From Acholoe squamosa (taxonomy: Eukaryota > Annelida > Polychaeta > Phyllodocida > Polynoidae), in contig OX439041.1 in assembly GCA_949317995.1 (NCBI GenBank), positions 2,792,501-2,856,500 on the forward strand: 64,000 nt of DNA, read 5' to 3'. The notes beneath the pieces are model-generated. The model made no database searches. It worked only from the letters and a program-made list of their open reading frames with translations, and was not told the DNA's origin. The position numbers were made by a program, and so were the translations under genes. Positions 47,289 to 58,262 of this stretch are shown here, in pieces. The first letter of the stretch is position 1, and every line of letters begins with the position of its first letter.

Positions 47289-48261
47289 ATCTGTCTAAAA
47301 ACCTTATTTATAATCTGATTTACATGCTGTAAAGTTTCAAAAAATATGATTTAACATGTTATCTATCTATTTCTGCTAGGAGTTCACTGATATCCTGCCA
47401 ATTTCCATCCAAAATCGGTACTAGAAATTCCGAATCGGCATGTAGTTCTCATAATTTCCCCTCCAGCAGATGACCCCTCCAGCAGATGACCCTCCAGCAT
47501 AGTTGTCCCCAACAGCGTCACTTTTTTAGGACAATTTATAAAGTGATTAAAAATGTACATTTCATAGCATTTCATATTTTTCCTATATATATGTCACTTG
47601 TGGAAAGTATAATGAAAAATCATAGTAAAAATTGGAAATTGGAAATTATAAAAACTAAACCCTAGTAATTTCAACTTTTCTGGCGTCAATTGTATTGTGT
47701 AACGGATTTTGTGAAAATCTGCTAAACAGCGTCACTTTCTGATGACTTTTTGGAATGATGGCATAACTTTTCTTGGAGTGATTATTCATTTACCAACATT
47801 GGGGTGTGACCAGCTTGTTTTTGCTCAGACACACAAAAGTAGACTCGCAAATGTTTTTTACCGCCCAGTCCCCACAAGGGTTCAAAATTGTGCAAACATC
47901 CAGATATGTATTGGTCTGAAGTAACATGCCGTCCCTTTGAGTCCCTTTGAATGGGTGGGGTGGGGTGAGGTGGGGGGACTATTGAGGGGCAAGATCTTTT
48001 CAAAGCCTATGTGATTGTACCTGTCTTAGCTGTAAAAATCAAAGCTTGATTTTTGGCTGCGCAAAGCATTTTTCACCCGTGAGATGGGCAGAGAACAAAT
48101 TCTCTTTTACATTTTCACCTGGAAACCCACCTCCTGCTACCTTACAACATCTTATTTCTTTCAGTACAACAAATATACAATGCTGCACTGGAAATGCAGT
48201 AATGTGGCGGAGGTTTGCCGGGACTTTCCTTTTCACCATTCTTATATTATAACATTAGCAG
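47289..48261. other. Non-coding stretch right of the 20-kb array
   Basis: AT-rich unique sequence. A short tandem CCAGCAGATGACCC occurs at 47462-47492 and CAGCGTCACTTT occurs twice (47512, 47728). No gene recognised. Confidence 0.5.
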
Positions 48262-48366
48262 ACCGCAGATAGCAGTTTCCTCGGGTGGGGCTACCTACGA
48301 GAACCCCGTACGAGAAGCTTCCGGCAACACCATCATCATGAGGCCGGTCTGCCTCCGCAGAGACTG
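48262..48366 (+). other. Candidate terminal coding exon (weak)
   Basis: A GC-rich patch in AT-rich surroundings follows a pyrimidine-rich tract with AG acceptors (ACATTAGCAG, ACCGCAG). One + frame reads AVSSGGATYENPVREASGN then TIIMRPVCLRRD and stops; an AATAAA lies at 48420. A second + frame and a - frame are also open, and I do not recognise the peptide. It could equally be a non-coding GC-rich fragment. Confidence 0.2.
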
Positions 48367-48439
48367 ATTGTCTCTCCGTGACATCGCTATTTTGGCATGT
48401 TCTCAATATTTCTAGTAGAAATAAAGGCAGCAAGTCTTG

Positions 48440-49811
48440 AATGGAGGTCTATTCTATTATTATACTGACCCCTACAGCTCAAAGTGCCTTAACTAACCTA
48501 TTATGAAGCCGTTCCCCCAGTGCACATTCGTACGTAGACATTGTCCACCTACCGCATTCCCTTGTTTCCTGTTCACAATGTCAATCTCTATAGTACAGAC
48601 CTACAGCAATGGGAGGTTGTTGCCAGCTTGTCTCACCTCTTGTCATTTCTAGTCTTACACAAGGCAAGACGAGAGTGACAAAAGCAGACTAAATATATAT
48701 GGGGATCAAACTTTATCAATTCAATGAAGGATTACAGCTTACCTATTTATCCATACCTTAACAAAATGGTGGTAGGTTAATGCCCCCAACATTTCCCCCT
48801 CACATTCATTAATCTTTTATGGCCAGATGGCTACTGTATACATTTATATGCAAGCCATTATGAAGGGATCCCTCCTCTCACTTCACTGTCACAGAACAGG
48901 GCTTTTTGGGCGGTACCATAAACGCGGCTCCGCAGAGTAATCATACTATACGATAACCCAATACAATAACCTTATGTAAAGGCCCCCAGTGCAAAGTGTG
49001 TATACAGTACACATGGGGAAATCCCCATGAGGATACACCTCATCCTGTCATAAACTGACCCCCAGCTTCTGTGTTATAAACACAGCATTCTGCCATAATG
49101 TCGGTTAGTAATGGAACAATTTGTCATAATTATGGTGAATTTAGATTTAGAATTTAACTAATGTCAGTTAAGAAATAAAGAAGAAAATGTCATTCCCCAT
49201 GTCCAATAAAAAAAAATGGCTTGTGCCATGCTTCCCCATGCATGCTACTCATGACCCCGCTGTTTAGCGTTTAATTCAGACCTCTATATTCATTCTAAAT
49301 TTAGAGAAATAATAATTTAGGGAGTTGATAGAAAAAGGGAGGGGGGTAATATTCTGCCCCTTCTTGTGCAGGGAGGCAAAATATCAACCAAAATGTGGAT
49401 AATTGTAATGGGTGGCACAAAAACCCTTTTTTTTTGTTTTTATACAAATAATGACTTCTCCCTAAGAAATGTAACAGAAACATAATATAGATTATACATT
49501 CTAAGTTCCAAGTTCTAATGTAGACTGACCTTTACAGTAAAGGTTGTAGTAGGTGTACAACTGTAGGAGTCTCTGTGCCTGTGTGTGTCCTCCTGTACCT
49601 CTCTGTATGTAGATGTGGCAATGTGTGTGTAGACTTTATACCACCTCCCAGTGTTTATGGCTGACACCTCTCACACCCTCCTCCCTCTCACTGACACTGT
49701 CTGCATGTTTCTGGCCCCGTAGAACATATAGGACCTATTGAGGTTTCCCATAATACACTCTGTTCGGGGAGGGTTCCTGCTAATTACCATAAGTAGGTCA
49801 GTCGTGTGACC
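48440..49811. other. Non-coding stretch
   Basis: No gene, array or clear element seen in about 1.4 kb; short low-complexity runs only (for example T/G runs near 49427). Confidence 0.45.
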
Positions 49812-50938
49812 TGGAGCTTAATTCAAAACATCCTGGGATCCCAACCCCAGCGATCTTAGTGTAAGCACATATCATAAGACCTAGCTGGTCTACCCTATGT
49901 AATGCAGTGGTTGCAGGCCTGTCCAGAATAGCTAGTCCTGGGATCACTTCACTATTCCATTTCCACCACTAAGATCACTGCGATCTTAGTGAAAGAAATG
50001 CATAGTGGTTTCACCTGAGTACAAGAGCACTTACAGGGAACACTCCTGATCGAAAGAGTGAATAGCCTGCTGCATACATAAAGAGGGGAGGGAGGACGTT
50101 TGCTGAGTGTCCTTGAGGGCTCTAGGGGCTACTCATGCATTAAGTGCACTGTAAGGTAATTCTTCCCTTCTCTCTCCTTGTCCTCGGGGGGGGGGGGGCA
50201 CAATGCTTCTAATAGGCAAGCATAAATCATACATTCATGGGAACAACTCTTGAATACTGTACGGGGGTCAACTGCACCCTGTGCTCTTTTTTTAGCCCAT
50301 ATGGGGACGGGGAACGATAGTATAAGCACTCTTGTGAAGAAAAGTGACTCCACAGCTATTCCTTTATTTTGGGACTCTTACCCCTGTGCCTAGTCAGTTC
50401 TTCTTGGAATAGTGTAGGAGGGCTGAGGCTAAAATCGATGCGGTCTTAGTGCTGGCTAGGATATGTGAACCCGATAAGTCCTGGGATCACTTCACTATTC
50501 CTTTTGCAGTGCTAAGATCACCGCAATCTTAGTGAAAGAATTGCATAGTGGTTTAACCTGAGTACAAGAGCACTTACAGGGAACACTCCTGGCCAGTCTA
50601 CCCTATCAAATGCAGTGGTTGCAGGCCTGTCAGGAATAGTAAGTCCTGGGATCACTTCACTGTTCCTTTTCCAGCACTAAGACCACTGCGATCTTATTGA
50701 AAGAATTGCACAGTGGTTTCACCTGAGTACAAGAGCACTTACAGGGAACACTCCTGATTGAAAGAGTGAATAGCCTGCTGCATATACATAAACAGGGGAG
50801 GGAGGACGTTTACTGAGAGTCCTTGAGGGCCCTTAGGCCTACTCATGCGTCAAGGGCACTCTAAGGTAATTCTTCCTTCTCAAGTTTTGAAGTGAAGTCC
50901 TACCCCACTCCCTTTGATATCCTCTTGCTGCAAGCCAG
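49812..50938. mobile_element. Rearranged copy of the TTAATTCAAAACATCC transposon family
   Basis: Starts GGAGCTTAATTCAAAACATC, followed by AACCCCAGCGATCTTAGTG. The first 650 bp (to about 50465) is the inverted counterpart of 51030-51688. After that, the internal segment TCCTGGGATCACTTCACTAT, first met at 49937, recurs at 50480 and 50645, so the right part is internally duplicated. Hairpins of the type ACTAAGATCACTGCGATCTTAG are frequent. No transposase frame seen. Confidence 0.65.
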
Positions 50939-51688
50939 GAGGTTAATTCAAAACATCCTGGGATCGCAACCTCAGCGATCTTAGGAATTATTCTACCTTA
51001 TTCTATTAAGCAATCTTAAGATTGGACTGCGTTCACATTTCCTAGCCAGCAGTAAGATCCCATCGATTTTAGCGTCAGCCCTCCTACACTATTCCAAGAA
51101 GTACTGACTGGGCACAGGGGTAAGAGTCCCAAAATAAAGGAATAGCTGTGGAGCCACTCTCTTTCACAACAGTGTTTATACCATCGTTCCCTGTCCCCAT
51201 ATGGGCTAACAAAAGAGCACAGGGTGCAGTTGACCCCCGTACACTGTATTCAAGAGTTGTTCCCATGAATGTATGATTTATGCTTGCCTATTAGAAGCAT
51301 TGTGCCCTCCCCCCGGACAAAGAGAGAGAAGGGAAGAATTACCTTACAGTGCACTTAACGCATGAGTAGCCCTATAAGAGCACTCAAGGACACTCAGCAA
51401 ATGTCCTCCCTCCCCTCTATATGTATGCAGCAGGCTATTCACTCTTTCGATCAGGAGTGTTCCCTGTAAGTGCTCTTGTACTCAGGTGAAACCACTATGC
51501 ACTTCTTTCACTAAGATCACAGTGATCTTAGTGCTGGAAAAGGAATAGTGAAGTGATCCCAGGACTTGCCAATCCTGAGAGGCCTGCAACCACTGCATTA
51601 GATAGGGTAGACTGGCCAGGTCTCATGATATGTGCCTACACTAAGATCGCTGGGGTTGTGATCCCAGGATGTTTTGAATTAAGCTCCT
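50939..51688. mobile_element. 750-bp non-autonomous DNA transposon with intact inverted ends
   Basis: The left end GGAGGTTAATTCAAAACATC and the complement of the right end, GGAGCTTAATTCAAAACATC, are both followed by CTGGGATC, a variable base, and CAACC(C/T)CAGCGATCTTAG. The body is a near copy, in inverted orientation, of 49812-50465, so the two form a long inverted repeat. TTAA lies five bases inside each end, which may hint at a TTAA target, but the flanks do not let me decide. Confidence 0.7.
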
Positions 51689-51807
51689 GACTCTGTCTTC
51701 GGGGAATTTCATCTGTCTCTTTCTATTAAGGTAAGATATTTTTATTTTATCCTGGTTGAACATTTGCATTAAAGTTACCTTATTTACAGATGGAATCTAA
51801 TATATTT

Positions 51808-52080
51808 CTTAGCCCATATGGGGACGGGGAACAATGGTATAAGCACTCTTGTGAAGAAGAGTGACTCCACAGCTATTCCTTTATTTTGGGACTCTTACCC
51901 CTGTGCCTAGTCAGTACTTCTTGGAATAGTGTAGGAGGGCTGAGGCTAAGATCGATGCGATCTTAGTGCTGGCTAGGAAATGTGAACGCAGTCTGATCTT
52001 AAGATCGCTTAATAGGATAAGGTAGAATAATTCCTAAGATCGCTGGGGTTGCGATCCCAGGATGTTTTGAATTAACCTCC
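51808..52080. mobile_element. Third, truncated copy of the TTAATTCAAAACATCC family
   Basis: Repeats the TTAGCCCATATGGGGACGGG ... GTGTAGGAGGGCTGAGGCTA segment of 50290-50440 and ends GGATGTTTTGAATTAACCTCC, the family terminus. It lacks the other end. Confidence 0.65.
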
Positions 52081-52873
52081 TTGCCAATGGCCCCGGACCG
52101 GAATTCTGCCAGTGCGTGGCCGATAACACAGCATCGCATAACCTCAATCAGCCATATAGGGCCTTTCGGTCTCGTACTGGCTTCAAAAGTTCATCTTCTG
52201 CATGTCACTCTCACTAACAGAGTGGTCAGTATTCATCAATGGGGGGAGTAATTTTCTGTGCGGATGCGCAAAAATATTACCCACCCCCCATTCATGGTAC
52301 CCAACATTTTTGTGCCCCCCATGGAAGATTTTTTTATGCCCCTCTTTGATCTATGGTAGCGTGCCGGCTATTTTGGTGAAATAGGCTAAGCATTATCTGC
52401 CCCCCTCAAGATGGGTCAAAAGGTTTTACACCCTCCTCAAAACCCACCCACCACCCTGTTGATAAATAATGACAAGCCCCATGGTCACAGTACATTGCAT
52501 GTGCGATCCACTGGGCTCTACAATCTTCAAGCAGGTGTGTAGTGTATAGAAAGAATAGAGTAGGAAAGTATGTCCACCATATTGCTTCAGCCATCTTGGT
52601 TATGACTGCCCCCTGGTAGATATCTGAGGGGTATTTTTCAGCTGCATGCCAGCCACGTGGCGCACGCCACAGACGCACTTCCTCTGGTAGCTGGAGTGCG
52701 AGCGCGTTCAGGTCCAGGCTTGTGCCAATTGCTGGGTATGCAGCCTAAGGAATGCCCCTCAGGTGATATATTTGCTGCTTTATCTCAGAAAATATTTTCT
52801 TAATAAGATGCCCCAAATCTTTTATCGAGCATATCCAGATTTAATAGAATTTTTGCTGCAGCATTTATGTTAT

Positions 52874-53241
52874 TGTAGAGGTATTATATTATAACCATAT
52901 GTACGGGTACCGTCTGGCGTGTAGGGTGAGTCCAGTCACTGGGTGTTCCTAAGGTTCCGGGTAGGTGGCAGCACTGATCCGGGCCTGTGGGGACATCTGG
53001 CGACGAACACCAAGGTCCATATATAAAGACCAGGGCTCAGCCGCTACGTCAGAGGCCCTCCAGGCCTCCAAGCATATAGACCTAGATATCAATCCATATT
53101 AGCTGCCCCATCACCACCTTCCGGGTAGCGGCTAAGTGTCTTCTCAATAAAACCTTTGGCATACACTTGAATTACTGCCTTACTCTTTCTTTCCTAATCC
53201 GTAAGGCCTGAACCACCAAACTGGTAATACAAACCATTACA
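52874..53241 (+). mobile_element. Solo LTR of a retrotransposon (Ty3/Gypsy-like)
   Basis: 368 bp starting TGTAGAGGTATTATATTA and ending GGTAATACAAACCATTACA, i.e. TG...CA with a short imperfect inverted terminus, flanked on both sides by the 4-base sequence TTAT (52870-52873 and 53242-53245) as a target duplication. It contains a TATA box (TATATAAA, 53020-53027) and, 120 bases later, a poly(A) signal (AATAAA, 53146-53151) in the order expected of U3-R-U5. No internal retroelement coding sequence flanks it, so it is a recombined solo LTR. The superfamily assignment is tentative. Confidence 0.65.
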
Positions 53242-53245
53242 TTAT

Positions 53246-53756
53246 TTAATCACTCAGTTGTGATAAAGGGAACAAGGTTCTTGGTGTGTTGACAGAGCAT
53301 GCCTTGACCTATGTAAGTAGGGTGAGTACAATTACAGTGTAGGACTTCGTGCCCCTTATTGAGAGAGTTACCTTTCAGTCTACCTACATCTACTCACTGG
53401 TTAGTGTCAGTGCACCTGAGTGTAGTTGACCAGATTAACCAATCACCCAGTGACAGAGTTAAAGCCTAATGGTTTAACGAAGGGCCATATGTACTAGTGA
53501 CTATAATAATGTACCTTGCTTACCCATGTTATGGCTATCCACCTAATACAGGTAGGATCCTATGTAAATAAGCCATGTGTTTTCAGGTTGGCAGTTTGTT
53601 GACACAAAGGAGGTAGTAGTCAAATCTATGTGCAAGGGAGATGGTCGTCAATGAGTGGCCAACACTCTTATATATAACACACACAACTGAATATGTGCTC
53701 GGAGCTCAGTGGATCACACGTGGTACATTGTGTATAATACATGTAGTAGACTGGTC
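53246..53756. other. Non-coding stretch
   Basis: No gene or array seen; ordinary AT-rich sequence between the solo LTR and the next inverted repeat. Confidence 0.4.
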
Positions 53757-54215
53757 CCCTCTGAACAGATATCACGTGCCTCTGGCAAGCGCCACTGATC
53801 CCGTAATGCTATGGGGAATAAGATCACTATGTACTGCTATAGGCAGGTGATCGGTTCTTTGGATACATGACAAATCCTCGATTCATGGCCAACTGATGGC
53901 CGTCAGTCACTGATGGATGGCATAGGGATAGTATCATTAGCCCTTTAATTGTTTCTAGTTCTATTAGAGCTTGGAGCATGATTATTGGAGTGGCTGACTC
54001 TGGCCGCCAGTTGGCCGCCATCACTGCGTGTGACGTTATGATCTCTTGACCTAGTTGGGCCTCAAAACGTGGCTCGCTCAGATCAGCTGCCTGTAGCATC
54101 AGGCTGATTCAGATCAACTGCCTATAGCACTACAAGTGATCTAATTCCCCATAGCGTTACGGCCCTCAGTTGATCAGTGGCGCTCGCCAGAGGCATGTGA
54201 TATCTGTTCAGAACC
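53757..54215. mobile_element. Inverted-repeat element with about 95-bp arms
   Basis: The left arm 53757-53850 (TCTGAACAGATATCACGTGC, CTCTGGCAAGCGCCACTGAT, ... GCTATAGGCAG) pairs with the right arm 54113-54215 (CTGCCTATAGC ... ATCAGTGGCGCTCGCCAGAG ... ATATCTGTTCAGA). The centre, 53880-54065, is the inverted relative of 6100-6345, so that dispersed sequence is probably this family's interior. Confidence 0.6.
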
Positions 54216-57200
54216 TTGTAGACAACCTGATACCAGGTGTCACTAGCTCACTCCTAGTAACCCCTGATCTTCTGTGCCCTGCATTGTGGGATATAGCCTG
54301 TACAGGCTAATTAGATGCACATATCATTGGGCAACACAAGAAGTAGACCCTATGTTTAGCACAGCCCAAAACATGTATTGGTGCAGTGGTACAGGTGTAC
54401 ATTGTACCAGGAGTATAGAGGTTTCATCTAGTATACTTACCTAACAACAACATATCTCAACCACAATCACCTGTGACTATGCATTCAGCTCAACATAACT
54501 TGGGCTGAAGACCAGTGTTTCATCCATACATAACAGGGACTACTTTCCATTCCCTTCCCATCATACATAGGGCAGAAGATCAGAGTCTAGCACGCTAGTA
54601 CTTAACTCTGGGCCCTGTAGACTGAAACTGCTACCTCCCTCTGGTGTACATAGGCTGAACTAACCACGCTGCCTCATTATGGCCACTGGCAGTGCTCATT
54701 ATGATTATTTGAATTAAATTACTAAATAAATTTTTTTCCAGCTTTGTTCCATTTTAATAGTCTTATACTATGTTGCCTATCTCCATCACCAATTCATGCT
54801 GGCTTCCTTTTTTAAGGGAGCCTACCCCGCCCCATCTGCCGAAAAATGAAAGGAATTTGAGGGTTATGAACTATAATATAAATTCATACCAAACTCGATC
54901 AAGAGGTGCTCCATGCCCCCCCCCTTCAGCAAATACGAATCAAGAAACAAATAACTTTGGAAAGAGCATACATATATACCATGTAAAAGATTTAGAGTAT
55001 TTCATCCCATGGATCTAAACCTATCTACCTAATTAAAAACAATCTGGGCAACCTTTGCTCTGTGCTATAGATCTATATAACTAGATCTGCAGATGTAATT
55101 TCCCATTATTTCAGTAGGTACAGGTTAGAATAAGAGTGAATATGATTGAAGAGTGTGGTTCTATATACAAACTATTAAACCATGAATTAGACAACTTGAT
55201 ATGCCCTGTACATCTGTCCTTTTCCAACCACAGATACACAGACACACACATAATACACTTGACATCCAGCTGGCATGTTTACAGTAATTAGTGATGTGAG
55301 GCCTTATAGTAATTGGGTAGTTATGAATTACAATAGAGCGATGAGGTATAATTATACCCCGACTAAGACAAAGAGACCACTATCATAGATATAGATATAA
55401 CCAAACCTACCGCATTGTCATGTTCAACCACCCGGGTCTAAAGTGAGCGCTGGTCTAGAATAAGTGCTGGGGGTCAGGGATATATAGAAATCAATCTTAA
55501 GGGAATTTGCAAATTTTTAACAACAGAGGGTTTTGTTTGCGCATGGACAGGTGAAGGGGCCAAAATCATGCCCAATTGCACCCTTTTAACCTATAGTAAT
55601 GCATGGGCCTTTTTCCACTGAAAACAGAAATTATTTTGCCCCCTCCCTCAGAAGGGTTGAAAAATCTTACATCCCCGCGTCTAGGGGTAAAAAATTTTGC
55701 CTCCCCTCAAACCTACCAAACAGTTTTCAGATAAGCCCCCTCAAATAAGGGCTGGGATACAGGGGTATTGGAATCATTGAGCACCTGGGTGTTTAAGTGG
55801 GCTACCTGGTGTCAGTGTCTGATGCACTCTGTGTCACCAGCCAACCATGGAAAAGGTCCATTATATACAGCTGTCATGGGTAATGGCTCTGTAGGTTGCC
55901 ATCTTGTTGCAATCACTAGTTCCAGGATCATCATTGTGAAATACTTGTGTAAATGACGGAGAATGAATCCACATGTCTTGAGCCATCAAGGTGGAATCTC
56001 TGAGAGGTTTTTATTCAAGTGCGCATGCGCAAACTTACATGTTACCCGAAGGTCTTTCCTGCTTTAATATTGTCTGTTGGTTTGCTACATTTACAACAAT
56101 AATAATCTTTATACTTAGAGTGTCCCCTCACTTTGCCAAAGTTCCCTGTACCTCTGTAAATTACTAATCAATGCCTTATACAGACTTAGCAGGATTATTT
56201 ATTAGACAATGAGATAATCCAAACGATTCACTGCGGTCCTCTCAGGGGCGGACTGGTACCCATCTGATGTGTCTTATCAGTAGAACTCGCTGGTAACAAG
56301 CTCCAATAATGGTGGCGCCTATGGGGCGACCTGCTAACACGGAATATAGGAAATAGATCACAGGGTATCTGAAAGAGGGTGGCACATGGCCTTTATGGTC
56401 TTTATTGTGACACATGCTCTTAGTTATAGTATATTGTTATGGGAAAGGGAGTTGTACAAAGGGAGGACAGAATGCAGGACTTGTAAAAGAAATGGTGGTT
56501 CTCTATTGATGGAAATAGTACAGATACATCAGTTGTTTGTCTCATCAATCATCGATCCCAATGTCATTCCTGTAGCTGGGCTAGGAGCCCAAGTATGTCT
56601 TGACTCTATGATAGCTTAAGCCCTGATGCTCGGAGCCTTATTTCTATAGACTCTGGAGCATGGGGTGCCACCTAGTGAGTAACCGACGTATTAGCGGTTG
56701 TCCGCCACCACTACAATATGGATAGCACATACACATACTCATCTTGTCCATGCCCATGACCCTGTTACACCCCTATATCAAGCCAAAACAGATGCAGGTG
56801 GTGCCATCAAGTGGGGCTCCATAGAACTATGATATCAGTCCATCTCTACCTCTGCCTCCCACTGGTGCGTTATTATTATATACGCTATGTGTAGGAGGAC
56901 TATGTGCATCACATGAGGAGATATATCTGTGTCTTTGTGGAGTTTACTATATGTAGTTTGCATCTTGCACTATTTGAGAATTTGTTTACCACAATAGTAC
57001 CATGTGTATACAAGACTTCAACACATGAACATGCATCAGACGCACCTCATATAGATGTACCGAAACTCAGGGATTAGGTTATAGGCATGGTATATTTGCT
57101 ACAGAAAGGTAGCTTAGTGTTAAAAAACAAGTCCCAACATTGCCTTATATGTTTCAACTCTGGGTGCACCTTATACGTGAGGTACTATAGGATATTATGA

Positions 57201-57230
57201 CATGGAGATAGAAACAGAGACAGAGGACCC
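54216..57230. other. Gene-poor stretch with repeat fragments
   Basis: No gene recognised. It includes split pieces of the AATAAGCGCC family (55434-55500 and 55740-55805) separated by a GCCCCC-rich repeat fragment (55500-55735), an NRF1-like site at 56020, and an ATAAGCCGCACC-like fragment near 57150-57175. Open frames of 60-77 codons look random. Confidence 0.45.
56020..56031. promoter_or_regulatory. NRF1-type palindromic site
   Basis: TGCGCATGCGCA is a full match to the palindromic NRF1 consensus (YGCGCAYGCGCR), which in animals usually marks promoters. No adjacent gene start is recognised, so function is uncertain. Confidence 0.35.
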
Positions 57231-58108
57231 TACTGATACCCACACAGCTGCCAATGCTGTCAGGATATGGTGAGTGGTTACCATAGTTACATAATACTGA
57301 TACCCACACAGCTGTTAATGCTGTCAGGATATGGTGAGTGGTTACCATAGTTACATAATACTGATACCCACACAGCTGTCAATGCTGTCAGGGTATGGTG
57401 AGTGGTTACCATAGTTACATAATGCTGATACCCACACAGCTGTCAATGCTGTTAGGGTATGGTGAGTGGTTACCATAGTTACATAATACTGATACCCACA
57501 CAGCTGTCAATGCTGTCAGGATATGGTGAGTGGTTACCATAGTTACATAATACTGATACCCACACAGCTGTCAATGCTGTCAGGGTATGGTGAGTGGTTA
57601 CCATAGTTACATAATGCTGATACCCACACAGCTGTCAATGCTGTTAGGGTATGGTGAGTGGTTACCATAGTTACATAATACTGATACCCACACAGCTGTC
57701 AATGCTGTCAGGATATGGTGAGTGGTTACCATAGTTACATAATACTGATACCCACACAGCTGTCAATGCTGTCAGGGTATGGTGAGTGGTTACCATAGTT
57801 ACATAATACTGATACCCACACAGCTGCCAATGCTGTTAGGGTATGGTGAGTGGTTACCATAGTTACATAATACTGATACCCACACAGCTGCCAATGCTGT
57901 CAGGGTATGGTGAGTGGTTACCATAGTTACATAATACTGATACCCACACAGCTGTCAATGCTGTCAGGGTATGGTGAGTGGTTACCATAGTTACATAATA
58001 CTGATACCCACACAGCTGTTAATGCTGTCAGGATATGGTGAGTGGTTACCATAGTTACATAATACTGATACCCACACAGCTGTCAAAGCTGTCAGGGTAT
58101 GGTGAGTC
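57231..58108. repeat. 64-bp minisatellite, about 13.7 copies
   Basis: The unit is CTGATACCCACACAGCTGTC, AATGCTGTCAGGGTATGGTG, AGTGGTTACCATAGTTACAT, AATA. Copies are over 95% alike, differing mainly at GTCAGGATA/GTTAGGGTA and CTGTC/CTGCC/CTGTT. The last copy breaks off into unique sequence at GGTGAGTCGG. Confidence 0.95.
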
Positions 58109-58162
58109 GGACTTGTTACTGTGAATACTTGATTGTCAAGGTATATGTTGAGATGATTGAAT

Positions 58163-58262
58163 CATGCCGACCCTAAGAAGTGTACAAGCATGATGTACAA
58201 ATGTGGTTCTCATGAGTACCCTGCGTGGCATACATTCATAGATCATGATGACCAATGGGTAC
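58163..58262. mobile_element. Degenerate TTAACCCTTTAA-family MITE fragment
   Basis: TCATGCCGACCCTAAGAAGTG, AAGCATGATGTACAAATG and ATCATGATGACCAATGGGTA match the family's interior; the ends are lost. Confidence 0.4.

Noticed and set aside
50939..51688. Firm piggyBac assignment from TTAA near both ends
   Set aside because: The similarity between copies extends outside the TTAA (GGAG), so TTAA is not shown to be the target duplication, and no transposase is present.
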